In this document: one piece after another, positions 1 to 8,487 of the stretch | How the letters are laid out: every line of letters begins with the position of its first letter | Position numbering within the stretch: position 1 is the first letter of the stretch | Assembly: GCA_030426865.1 (NCBI GenBank) | Contig: JAUHXN010000015.1 | Coordinates: 1 to 21,651 of the forward strand | DNA from: a bacterium | GTDB lineage: Bacteria > Bacteroidota > Ignavibacteria > Kapaibacteriales > UBA2268 | DNA length: 21,651 bases | Reading direction: 5' to 3' | Program-made: the position numbers and the translations under genes | Notes under the pieces: model-generated | Database searches by the model: none | The model's input: the letters and a program-made list of their open reading frames with translations, nothing else | Told to the model about the DNA's origin: nothing

Positions 1-506
1 TCATGCAATGGAGATTTAATCGAAAATATTGAAAGTAAGAGTTCTGTACTAAGAGTTGCTTGTAATGGGATACCTGTGTCAATAGTCATTTTAACATTTT
101 GTGATCTGGGGAAAACAAGCAATGCTCCAATATGTTTATCTGACATCTCTGAAACTGCATCAAAAACTATATCAAAAGATTCTGATACTTTTGTTTTCAT
201 GAAAAACATAAAAAATGGCGTCCTAGTAAGGAGTAAAAGCATTTTTCTCAACTCAGGTTGGAAAAGTATAATAAATGCTAGTATCCAAATATCTTGAATA
301 GTTTCAAGAATCCAATTGATAGAAGATAGGTTTACAGCTTCAGTTATAAACTGTAACCCTATTAGAATAACTAATCCAAATAGAATTTGAACAGCTATTG
401 TATCGCGCATAGCTTTATAAACCCAATAGAAGATTACTGCAACTAGGGCAATATCTGCTAGGTCTATTAATGTAACACTTAAAAATCCTATTCTAAAAAG
501 TTCCAT
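1..506 (-). CDS. cdaA: Diadenylate cyclase CdaA (partial, C-terminus off the left edge)
   Basis: Makes the second messenger c-di-AMP from two ATP at the cytoplasmic membrane. I translated the minus strand from the ATG at 504-506 and found 168 open codons running off the window. Three hydrophobic segments occupy roughly residues 15-31, 38-58 and 66-84, followed by FQPELRK, which is typical of CdaA just before its DAC domain. The DAC domain then shows HIGALLVF, DTGIPLQA and STELLLSIF, ending in SPLH. In the family the next residues are DGA, so the window stops right at the catalytic DGA motif; the later RHR motif is also outside. The start codon has no visible Shine-Dalgarno sequence. The gene is divergent from the transporter gene at 601 across 94 bases. 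The family call is firm; catalytic integrity cannot be judged here. Confidence 0.9.
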   Translation of the reverse strand, partial: MELFRIGFLSVTLIDLADIALVAVIFYWVYKAMRDTIAVQILFGLVILIGLQFITEAVNLSSINWILETIQDIWILAFIILFQPELRKMLLLLTRTPFFMFFMKTKVSESFDIVFDAVSEMSDKHIGALLVFPRSQNVKMTIDTGIPLQATLSTELLLSIFSIKSPLH

Positions 507-600
507 AGATAAAACAAATATAAAGAATAGTGTTCAATTTCTTTTATCTTGTGTACAAAAGTGATGTATTTTTTTATAATAAAATTAGAATTATCATAAA

Positions 601-1365
601 TTGTTCGAATATCAATTAACAGATTACCTCCTTTTATTTCTATTCGGAAACTTCGCAGGCTTTATAAATGTCGTAGCTGGTGGAGGTTCTACATTAACTC
701 TTCCTTTTCTTATTCTAATGGGTATGGATGCTTCTGTAGCAAATGGAACTAATAGGATAGGAATACTTACCCAAACTATGGCAGCAAGTTTGTCATTTAG
801 AAGATCTAAATTTAAAGATACTAATCTAAGTTTCAAATTAGCTATGTTAACAGTACCAGGTGCTATACTAGGTGCTATTTACTCTACACGTATTGAAGAA
901 AATACATTTCAATATATCGTGGTAGGTGTAATGGCTTTCGTTGCAATAAGTTTATTTATTCCAAAATCTAAGAAAAAAGAGTATGTAGATACTATAAAGA
1001 AACTACCAATATTAGCATATCCTCTTATGTTATTACTTGGTTTTTATGCAGGGTTTATTCAAGTAGGTATTGGTTTCTTAATAATGGCCATTTTAGGTTC
1101 AGTACTTAAACTCAATATCAAGAGAGTAAATATGCATAAGGTTTTTATAGTATTCGTAAATACAATTCCAACTTTAATTATATTCATAGTGACTGATAAT
1201 ATAGATTGGGGAACTGGTATCGTCTTATCAATAGGTGCAAGTCTTGGTGCTTGGTGGTCTGCAAAATTATCTTTGAAAATGAATGAAAATTTCATTAGAT
1301 TGATGCTTTTTATTGCAATTGCGGCTATGGCCATTAAATTATTGAATAAGATTGGAATATTCTGA
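601..1365 (+). CDS. TSUP (TauE/SafE) family membrane transporter
   Basis: A 254-residue, almost entirely hydrophobic protein with about seven or eight membrane segments in two similar halves. The first half carries GGGSTLTLPFLILMG and ANGTNRIGI; the second restarts at GFYAGFIQVGIGF. This two-fold layout with glycine-rich re-entrant motifs is characteristic of the TSUP/TauE/SafE family. Characterised members export sulfite, sulfoacetate or other small organic anions, but the substrate here cannot be read from sequence. TTG at 601 is chosen because an in-frame TAG lies at 586-588 and the first ATG, near 724, would remove the first membrane segment. No clear Shine-Dalgarno sequence is visible. 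It is divergent from cdaA and no sulfur-metabolism gene is adjacent. Confidence 0.85.
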   Translation: MFEYQLTDYLLLFLFGNFAGFINVVAGGGSTLTLPFLILMGMDASVANGTNRIGILTQTMAASLSFRRSKFKDTNLSFKLAMLTVPGAILGAIYSTRIEENTFQYIVVGVMAFVAISLFIPKSKKKEYVDTIKKLPILAYPLMLLLGFYAGFIQVGIGFLIMAILGSVLKLNIKRVNMHKVFIVFVNTIPTLIIFIVTDNIDWGTGIVLSIGASLGAWWSAKLSLKMNENFIRLMLFIAIAAMAIKLLNKIGIF

Positions 1366-1426
1366 AAGTAATTAGACTGAATTAGATATTGTGATAGAAA
1401 ATGAATGAATTAAAGATACGACATGT

Positions 1427-1451
1427 TCTTATCAATAAACGATTGATAAGA
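1427..1451. repeat. Perfect 9-bp inverted repeat between two genes
   Basis: TCTTATCAA at 1427-1435 and TTGATAAGA at 1443-1451 pair perfectly around a 7-base loop. No T-run follows on either strand, so it is not a typical intrinsic terminator. It lies in the 181-base gap between the TSUP gene and the 1643-residue protein gene, which also holds a possible leader ORF. It could be an operator for a dimeric regulator or an mRNA hairpin; chance is not excluded in such AT-rich DNA. Confidence 0.5.
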
Positions 1452-1485
1452 CTCGAATTATTAATGCCAAGATAGAATAATGGTT

Positions 1486-1550
1486 AGGAGAAGAAATAAT
1501 TGAATAAATTTAGTAACAATTGCTCGTTTAAAGCATTATTACATATATGA
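1486..1550 (+). other. Possible 16-codon leader ORF with its own ribosome binding site
   Basis: AGGAG at 1486-1490 is a good Shine-Dalgarno match, 9 bases before a TTG at 1500-1502. That TTG opens a 16-codon frame reading LNKFSNNCSFKALLHI (first residue Met if used) with its TGA at 1548-1550. The stop overlaps the ATG at 1547 of the giant gene as ATGA. The giant gene has no Shine-Dalgarno sequence of its own and an in-frame TAA at 1529-1531, so translational coupling through this short ORF is plausible. It is too short to be sure it is translated. Confidence 0.3.
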
Positions 1551-4500
1551 AGCTAACAATTTTATATATATTATTTATCTTTTATTGTGTAAACCTTACG
1601 GCTACAGATGTTCGAATGGTTAATTCAACTATTTCAGAGTATCCAGAAAGAAACACTGAAATCTATTTCTTGAGTGATGAGAAAAAACCAATACTTAATT
1701 TAGATAAATCATTACTGGAGTATAAAGTAAATGGTATTGAAGTAAATGATTACAATCTTATTTCTCCTAATGAAATAACATTTAATCCCATTTCAATTGT
1801 TATTAGTATAGATAACTCGCTTCAAAATGAACAAAATAATGAATTTCTAAAAAGAACTCTTAAGAGATTCACTAAAGATATATTAAATAACGATGTAGAG
1901 ATTGCGCTTCAATCTTATAATTCTTCTTCATTTTTACTTCAAGACTTTACTCAAGACTTTTCTAAACTAGAGAGGGCTTTGAACAATTTATCTTTTCGAT
2001 CAATAAGTAATTACAATACAGGGTTCCTTAATAAGACTACAGGTAGTTTAGAAATTGCTAATAGGGCTAATCGTAAGTCTCTTATTTTAAATATTACAAG
2101 TGGAAATTCTATAGGAGATAGCAATAGTATCATTAGCAAAGCAAATGATTACGAAATAGCAATTTATAACTTTGTTTTTGGTTCGAATATTTCTAAAAAT
2201 CTTAAAAGTGTTTCAGATAAGACTAATGGTAAATATTATTCTGTTGCTGACGAAGAAATGTTTTATTCTCACCTATTAAACTCTATTTTGAAAGAAGCAG
2301 GGACAATACCTTATAGATTGATTTATAATTATCCGGACTGTGATACGATTAATAAACTAGATTTGAAATATAATGTACTAATTAATGATACTTATAATGC
2401 TCTTTATAGAGCAGACAAATTCCCTTTCATAGAGGTTTTTCCAAATCCAATTGACTATGGAGTTGTTGAATCTGGAAAAGACTCTACTATATTTTTAACA
2501 GTAAGAGCAAGGAATTCGAATGTATTGTTACAAGATATAGTTTATGACGATAATCAATATGAAATATCACCTGATAATTTCAAAAACAGAATACTTCAGA
2601 ATAATTCTCCCAATATATTTTCTATTAAATTAAAATCTAGTTCAACTGATTACAATTACTCTAAAATTGAACTTATATCAGATGCATGCCAATCTACATT
2701 TGTAGATATATTTAATGGGAAAAAAGAAGGTGATAGCCAAGAAACTGAATTGAAAGTAATTTCACCCAATGGAGGTGAGACATATTTTTCAGGTCAGTAC
2801 GTAAATATAGAATGGGATGGTGTCCTTGAATCTCAACAAGTACTTTTAGAATTCAGTTCGGATAATGGTTCGAAGTGGGAATTAATAACTGAAGATGGAA
2901 AAAATAAATCTTATAATTGGTTGGTACCTGATATAAATTCAAAAGAGATGTTACTTAGAGTTGATATTCCAAGTGGAAGTGTGCAGTTTGATAAGGTCAA
3001 ATATGTTTCAGACTTAGATAGAAATAAAAAAATAAAAAAAGCAGTACTTTCTTATGACAATAGATATGCTGCTGTTTCATTTTTAGATGGGAGTATTTTC
3101 ACATGGGATTTAGAAGATAATAAATTAGAGACTCAATTAAGAGATAAGAACCAAGGAATAATAACTTCAGATATCGAATTCGGAGTTAATACATCACTAA
3201 TTGCGGCGGCCTTTGGTAAAAATGATGAGTATAGTATTGTAGTATGGGATGCTGATGACCCATCTAATACAAGTTCAAGATCTTTTAATAGTAGTGTTAA
3301 TGATATAGAGTGGTCATCTGATGGGACTACTCTTTTTATTGGTTTAGACAATGGTAATTTGGAAAGGTGGAATTTGGCAGGTAATAATCTTGATGTGCTA
3401 ACGAATTTATCTAATTCGATTAACTCCATTTCAATTAACAATGATAATGATGTAATTAGCATTTCGACATCAAATTTGCTCTATTTAACAGATTTCGTAG
3501 GTAATAGACTAGATTCTATTTCTATAAATGGAATATTTGATTTAAAATGGAACAATAATGGTTCTAGACTATTTGTAGTATATGACTTCAAGGACTTAAG
3601 ATTTTTTTCATTAACTGGTCAAAATGGTAGTTATAAACTAAATCAAGACCAAAGAATAGTTAGAAGTCAATCTACAAATCTTACCGCTGCAAATTGGACT
3701 TCGAATAACACAGTATTGATACAGTCCGAAAATAGCGAATTATTAGAACACTGGAATATAAATAATACTAAGATTAAAGACATAGATATTCATAAAAAGG
3801 AAATTAATACTTCATATACGAATGGAAAACTTGTAATATCTTCTATTGATACAAATACTGCATTAGTTTGGAATATTGATGATTTTCCGTTTAGTTACAG
3901 AACTTTAGATTCTGACATCTCAGATAGTAATTGGTCAATTCAAGATAAAATAATTGAAATTAATGATATAGATTTAGGTGATTTATGTATTAATGAAAGT
4001 TATTATTTCGAATTCGAAAATAACCTTATAAATAAAAACGCTCCTACAGTTACAATAGATTCTATCTTATCTGTTACAAATGAAATTGAAATATTGAATC
4101 AATTACCAATAGATATAGAAATAAACGAATCATTAGAATTAGAGTTTAACTTCTCCCCCATTAATTCAGGAATTTTTCAAGAAGAAATAATCATCTATTA
4201 TGGTAATAGAGTTGATACTGTTGAAGTTCGATGTAATATTATTAATTCAGAAATTTCAATAATTGATGATAATTTTGAGTTTGTAAATACTTTAGTTAAT
4301 TCGAATAAATCAGTTAAGAAAGATATACTAATCAATAACACGAATAGTACATTAGTTTTTGATGATGTTGAGTTTATTATTGGTGAAGATGAATTTTCAA
4401 TTATTGAAAGTAATCTAGATGGAATATCGATAGGAGAAAAACTTTACTTAGATATTAGTTTTCAACCAAAAGAATCTGGTTATTATAGTGGTTTGATAAA

Positions 4501-6478
4501 GTTAAGTTCTAAAGAATTATGTTCATCTATATTTATAGAATTGAATGGTAATGCCGTTAATTCGAATATTCAATTTGTTGAAAGTGTCGATTTCGGAACA
4601 TTAGATTGTAAAGATGAAATTGATACAACTATATATATTTATAACTTTAGTCAAGATGCTATTGAGCTAAAAAGAATGAATATAATAAATGGAAACAGCT
4701 TTCAAGTAGATGCAGATTTACCTAAACCTATTCCTTCTGGTGATTCTTTAAAAGTTGATATTAGATTTATAAATAATGGTGTAGGTTCTTTCAATTCAAC
4801 AGTTGAATTTACAACTAATCTATCAGGTAGTGATAGTATAATAAGCTTCGATGTAACAGGTTTGAGAGACACTATAAATCTTAATATTATATCTGAAAAA
4901 TTAGATTTTGGTACTGTAGAAACTAATCAAACAAGTTCTAAAACTATAAATATAGTAAATAATTCATTAATTGATTTTACATTCGATTTTCCGTTAGAAA
5001 TTGAAAAGTTCAAGTTATTAACTGCCATTCCTCAAACTATTGGCTTAGGTGACACAAGTAAAGTTACCTTCCAGTTCATTGGTAATGATAGAGATACGAC
5101 TATAGACTTTGATTTTTTTATTGGAGAAGGTTGCGATTCATTTTTTACTTTACCATTATCAGTGATAGTTTCTGATGGTATTCCTATTATTGGTTTCAAT
5201 AATTTAAAAGATCTTGGTACTATTAATTGTTCGAATGAATTACTTTTCAGTATAACATTACACAATGTTGGTTCGAATAATTTGATAATTGATAGTCTTT
5301 ATTTCGAAGGTATAAACAGTGCTGATTTTGAATTAAAAGAACCTAAAGAGATCTACAATATATTACCTAACGATAGTGCGATTATAGAACTTATTTATAC
5401 TCCTAATAATCTTGGGAATATCAGTTCTGATTTAGTTATTAGGTCAAATGCAAGTAATAGTATTTCTAATCTAAACACTATAAGAATAAATGCATTCCAA
5501 AATAAAACTCTATTGCAACTATCGGAAGAAAACATACTTTTTGATGGATTAAGAAGTAATAGAAGATATTCCAAAGAAGTAACTGTTAAAAACATAGGTA
5601 ATACTACTGTTGATATAGATTCATTGAGTCATACCTTTTTTGAAGTTGACTCTATTAGTCCTAAGATAATTGCACCGAATGAATCTGCAATTGTTTATAT
5701 GAGCTTCCTAGGTGGTGATATTAACACTACTTATAATGGCACTATAATACTTATTGATGATTGCGAGAATCAATACAATATAAATCTAACGGCAGATGTA
5801 GGTGGAAGTGATTATATTACAATCCGACCAGAATCCATAAAAGCAAAAACAGGCTCTAATGTAGATTTGAAAATTTCATTCGTAAATACATCTGGTATAG
5901 ATATACCTCTAAACGATACTATTAGTACTAAATTAATTCTAAATGCAAGTATAATTGCACCTGTTGATGAAAAGTATTACGGTACAATAGTTAATAATGA
6001 AAGGGTAATAGATTTAAAAATCCCACTAAACGAACAATCTACTATTTATTCGATTCCAATGGTAGTAACTCTTGGGGATACTTCATATTCAGAAATTAGA
6101 CTAGAAGAGTCATCTCATTTGGAAAACGGTTTTTATATTGAAGATATTGAGAAAGGAAGTATAACTGTTACAAATATAGATACAATTCCAACTGATAGAT
6201 ACATACAAGATAATGGCCGTGCATATATGTCTGAGACTATACCTAGCCCTATTCAAGGCTTTGGGAAGATTGAGTATAGAGTAATAGAATCAACAAATGT
6301 AAGTATTTCTATATTTGATATTCTAGGGAATAGAATAGAAGTAATAATAGATGAATATCACCTGCCTGGTGAATACACTGTCGAAATAAATCCACAAAAT
6401 CTATCTGCTGGTAATTATTTATATAAGTTAGAGACTCCTTCAATGGAAATAATAAAGAAAATGACAATCATTCGATAA
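1547..6478 (+). CDS. Giant T9SS-exported protein: degenerate vWA, WD40-like propeller, ASH repeats, sorting tail
   Basis: 1643 residues, predicted to be secreted and anchored at the surface. Order: Sec signal peptide (1 to about 20); vWA-like domain (about 82-250); ASH-like repeat (about 295-395); a domain starting ISPNGGE that resembles Kre9/KNH-type modules (about 402-485); seven WD40-like blades (about 495-780), several with WD or WN endings; six more ASH/choice-of-anchor D repeats starting near 806, 906, 1014, 1119, 1220 and 1329; a cohesin-like beta domain (about 1421-1545); and a T9SS type A sorting domain (about 1557-1643) with FDILGNRIE, SAGNYLYKLET and the final KKMTIIR. The MIDAS is broken: DNSLQ at residue 89 instead of DxSxS, and TSG where relatives have TDG. 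It is probably cotranscribed with the peptidase gene 26 bases downstream. Domain boundaries are by eye; its ligand is unknown. Confidence 0.85.
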   Translation: MKLTILYILFIFYCVNLTATDVRMVNSTISEYPERNTEIYFLSDEKKPILNLDKSLLEYKVNGIEVNDYNLISPNEITFNPISIVISIDNSLQNEQNNEFLKRTLKRFTKDILNNDVEIALQSYNSSSFLLQDFTQDFSKLERALNNLSFRSISNYNTGFLNKTTGSLEIANRANRKSLILNITSGNSIGDSNSIISKANDYEIAIYNFVFGSNISKNLKSVSDKTNGKYYSVADEEMFYSHLLNSILKEAGTIPYRLIYNYPDCDTINKLDLKYNVLINDTYNALYRADKFPFIEVFPNPIDYGVVESGKDSTIFLTVRARNSNVLLQDIVYDDNQYEISPDNFKNRILQNNSPNIFSIKLKSSSTDYNYSKIELISDACQSTFVDIFNGKKEGDSQETELKVISPNGGETYFSGQYVNIEWDGVLESQQVLLEFSSDNGSKWELITEDGKNKSYNWLVPDINSKEMLLRVDIPSGSVQFDKVKYVSDLDRNKKIKKAVLSYDNRYAAVSFLDGSIFTWDLEDNKLETQLRDKNQGIITSDIEFGVNTSLIAAAFGKNDEYSIVVWDADDPSNTSSRSFNSSVNDIEWSSDGTTLFIGLDNGNLERWNLAGNNLDVLTNLSNSINSISINNDNDVISISTSNLLYLTDFVGNRLDSISINGIFDLKWNNNGSRLFVVYDFKDLRFFSLTGQNGSYKLNQDQRIVRSQSTNLTAANWTSNNTVLIQSENSELLEHWNINNTKIKDIDIHKKEINTSYTNGKLVISSIDTNTALVWNIDDFPFSYRTLDSDISDSNWSIQDKIIEINDIDLGDLCINESYYFEFENNLINKNAPTVTIDSILSVTNEIEILNQLPIDIEINESLELEFNFSPINSGIFQEEIIIYYGNRVDTVEVRCNIINSEISIIDDNFEFVNTLVNSNKSVKKDILINNTNSTLVFDDVEFIIGEDEFSIIESNLDGISIGEKLYLDISFQPKESGYYSGLIKLSSKELCSSIFIELNGNAVNSNIQFVESVDFGTLDCKDEIDTTIYIYNFSQDAIELKRMNIINGNSFQVDADLPKPIPSGDSLKVDIRFINNGVGSFNSTVEFTTNLSGSDSIISFDVTGLRDTINLNIISEKLDFGTVETNQTSSKTINIVNNSLIDFTFDFPLEIEKFKLLTAIPQTIGLGDTSKVTFQFIGNDRDTTIDFDFFIGEGCDSFFTLPLSVIVSDGIPIIGFNNLKDLGTINCSNELLFSITLHNVGSNNLIIDSLYFEGINSADFELKEPKEIYNILPNDSAIIELIYTPNNLGNISSDLVIRSNASNSISNLNTIRINAFQNKTLLQLSEENILFDGLRSNRRYSKEVTVKNIGNTTVDIDSLSHTFFEVDSISPKIIAPNESAIVYMSFLGGDINTTYNGTIILIDDCENQYNINLTADVGGSDYITIRPESIKAKTGSNVDLKISFVNTSGIDIPLNDTISTKLILNASIIAPVDEKYYGTIVNNERVIDLKIPLNEQSTIYSIPMVVTLGDTSYSEIRLEESSHLENGFYIEDIEKGSITVTNIDTIPTDRYIQDNGRAYMSETIPSPIQGFGKIEYRVIESTNVSISIFDILGNRIEVIIDEYHLPGEYTVEINPQNLSAGNYLYKLETPSMEIIKKMTIIR

Positions 6479-6504
6479 ATTAACAAACAATAGAGGTAAT
6501 ATAA

Positions 6505-8334
6505 ATGAAGTTAATTTCTTCAATAATATTCGTTTTTTTGCTATTTTTAATAGCATGTACAGATTCTAAAGAAATAGAATCTGAAGCCAATAAGCAATTA
6601 CAAGACTCGGTTCAGAGTTATCTAGATGACTATAACAACAAATATAAAGACTTATATTACACTGCTGCCGAAGCAGAATGGGTGCTAAATACTCACATAG
6701 TTAAAGGGGACACACAAGCAGAAGAAAATGTAAAAGTTGCATCAAAAGCAATTGCAGACTTCACTGGTAGCGAAGAGAATATCAAAACTGCAGATGGTTT
6801 CTTAGAAGTAAAAGATAAATTAACTCCTTTACAAGTAAAGCAACTAAATGCAATAAAATATGCTGCAGCTGGTAATCCTTCTACTTTAGGGGCACTAATA
6901 GATGAAAAAATAGCAGCCGAAGCTAGTCAAACTACGAAACTATACGGTTATGAATACAAGCTAAACGGTAAAAAAGTAACTACAAATGAAATAGACAAGA
7001 TTCTTTCAAGTAATGCTAAACCAGCACAAAAGATAGCTGCATGGAATGCAAGTAAAGAGATTGGTAAAACTTTGAAAACTGGAATTGATACTCTTAGAAA
7101 TTTGAGGAACAAGTCGGTAATGCCTCTTGGATATGATAATTATATAGACTATCAAATCTCTGATTACGGAATGGAAGTAGAAGAAATGAGAGATTTATTA
7201 CATAAAGTGATAAATGACATTTGGCCTTTATACAGAGAGTTACATACTTGGACAAGACATGAGCTAGCTAATCGATACGGTGAAGAAGTACCTGAATATT
7301 TACCTGCTCATTGGTTACCTAACAGATGGGGACAAGAATGGAATTCTATAGTAGAAGTTGAAGGATTCGACTTAGACGGAATATTATCTCAGAAATCGCC
7401 AGAGTGGATTGTGAAAACAGGTGAAGAGTTTTATATGTCTATGGGTCTTCCTCCATTACCACAATCATTCTATGAAAAATCAAGTTTATACCCTTTACCT
7501 GCTGATGCTGGTTATATGAAAAACAATCATGCTTCTGCGTGGCACATGAATTTAGATGATGATGTTCGTTCATTAATGAGTGTCGAAGCAGATACAAAAT
7601 GGTGGGGTACTACATTACATGAGCTAGGACACATCTATTATTATATGTTATACTCTAACCCAGATGTTCCATACATTTTACGTGGTGGTGCAAATAGAGC
7701 ATTCCATGAAGGAGTTGGTTCTATGCTTGGATTAGCAGCTATGCAAAAGCCATTTTTACAAGAAAGAGGGCTCTTATCGAAAGATGTAGAGTTAGATGAA
7801 ATAAAGATTTTATTAAAAGAAGCATTAGAACAGGTTGTTCTTATCCCATGGGGTGCTGGAGTTATGACTGAATTCGAATATTCACTTTATGCAAAGAATC
7901 TTCCTATAGATCAGTTCAATAGTAAGTGGTGGGAAATAAAGAAAAAGTACCAAGGTATTGTACCTCCAAAAGAAAGAGGTGAAGAGTATTGTGATCCATG
8001 TACAAAGACTCATATTAACAATGACCCAGCGCAATACTATGACTATGCTTTATCAATTGTAACATTGTTCCAATTACACGATCATATTGCTAAAAAGATA
8101 TTAAAACAAGACCCTCATAACACTAACTATTGGGGAAGTAAAGAAACAGGAGATTTCCTTTCTAAAATACTAACCCCTGGTGCTACAGTAGATTGGAGAG
8201 AGTTAATGAAAGATGAATTAGGTGAAGAAATAAGTGCTAAAGCTATGTTGGAGTATTTTGACCCACTATACACTTGGTTAAAAGAACAAAACAAAGGTAG
8301 AACTCATACTTTACCAGAAAGAGTTTCTAAATAA
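6505..8334 (+). CDS. M2 family (ACE-type) zinc peptidase, lipoprotein
   Basis: A 609-residue peptidyl-dipeptidase-like metallopeptidase related to angiotensin-converting enzyme, which removes C-terminal dipeptides. The zinc motif HELGH is at 372-376, and the third ligand is E402 in the segment GGANRAFHEGVG, 26 residues after the second His. The corresponding ACE segment is REGANPGFHEA, with the Glu 24 residues on. Length is close to one ACE catalytic domain. The N-terminus is a lipoprotein signal with lipobox LIAC and Cys18, so it should be anchored in a membrane facing the periplasm or outside. An AGAGGT ribosome binding site at 6492-6497 supports ATG at 6505. It lies 26 bases after the giant T9SS gene, so the two are likely cotranscribed, and it is followed by a strong terminator. 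Likely role is peptide scavenging; the physiological substrate is unknown. Confidence 0.9.
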   Translation: MKLISSIIFVFLLFLIACTDSKEIESEANKQLQDSVQSYLDDYNNKYKDLYYTAAEAEWVLNTHIVKGDTQAEENVKVASKAIADFTGSEENIKTADGFLEVKDKLTPLQVKQLNAIKYAAAGNPSTLGALIDEKIAAEASQTTKLYGYEYKLNGKKVTTNEIDKILSSNAKPAQKIAAWNASKEIGKTLKTGIDTLRNLRNKSVMPLGYDNYIDYQISDYGMEVEEMRDLLHKVINDIWPLYRELHTWTRHELANRYGEEVPEYLPAHWLPNRWGQEWNSIVEVEGFDLDGILSQKSPEWIVKTGEEFYMSMGLPPLPQSFYEKSSLYPLPADAGYMKNNHASAWHMNLDDDVRSLMSVEADTKWWGTTLHELGHIYYYMLYSNPDVPYILRGGANRAFHEGVGSMLGLAAMQKPFLQERGLLSKDVELDEIKILLKEALEQVVLIPWGAGVMTEFEYSLYAKNLPIDQFNSKWWEIKKKYQGIVPPKERGEEYCDPCTKTHINNDPAQYYDYALSIVTLFQLHDHIAKKILKQDPHNTNYWGSKETGDFLSKILTPGATVDWRELMKDELGEEISAKAMLEYFDPLYTWLKEQNKGRTHTLPERVSK

Positions 8335-8363
8335 TTCAATATAAGAACTAGTTTTTACCTAAT

Positions 8364-8393
8364 AAGGGTTACTTTCTAAAGTAACCCTTTTTT
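8364..8393 (+). terminator. Intrinsic terminator after the peptidase gene
   Basis: AAGGGTTACTTT and AAAGTAACCCTT form a near-perfect stem of up to 12 bp around a tiny loop, running into a T-run at 8388-8393. It starts 29 bases after the peptidase stop codon and ends the block that includes the giant T9SS gene. Confidence 0.9.
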
Positions 8394-8444
8394 ATTTATT
8401 CAGCTCAATTATACTTTTTACTTTACATTGGAAATTAAAAATAT

Positions 8445-8452
8445 TAACTTTG
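8445..8452 (+). promoter_or_regulatory. Candidate Bacteroidota-type promoter (-7 box) for the ABC-F gene
   Basis: TAACTTTG matches the Bacteroidota -7 consensus TAnnTTTG exactly. It lies downstream of the preceding terminator and would give a leader of roughly 30 bases before ATG 8488. No good -33 TTTG is seen at the usual spacing; a TTG at 8428-8430 is too close. The position is convincing, the motif is incomplete. Confidence 0.4.
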
Positions 8453-8487
8453 TATCTATTCAAAAAACTAAATAAGTATAAAATAAG

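Noticed and set aside
76..297. A 73-codon plus-strand frame near the left edge.
   Set aside because: It lies opposite the membrane and DAC regions of cdaA, whose minus-strand translation is clearly the real protein.
515..522. TATATTTG on the minus strand just before cdaA, matching the -7 promoter consensus.
   Set aside because: It is only 8 bases from the start codon, has no -33 partner at the right spacing, and such AT-rich matches arise easily by chance.
1401..1475. A 24-codon ORF starting ATGAATGAATTA in the gap before the giant gene.
   Set aside because: It has no Shine-Dalgarno sequence, its sequence contains the inverted repeat, and nothing about the peptide looks protein-like.
3133..3462. 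Long open frames opposite the giant genes (also at 5032-5265, 8763-9098 and 9195-9527).
   Set aside because: They are antisense shadows of well-supported coding regions, with low-complexity translations and no start signals or motifs.
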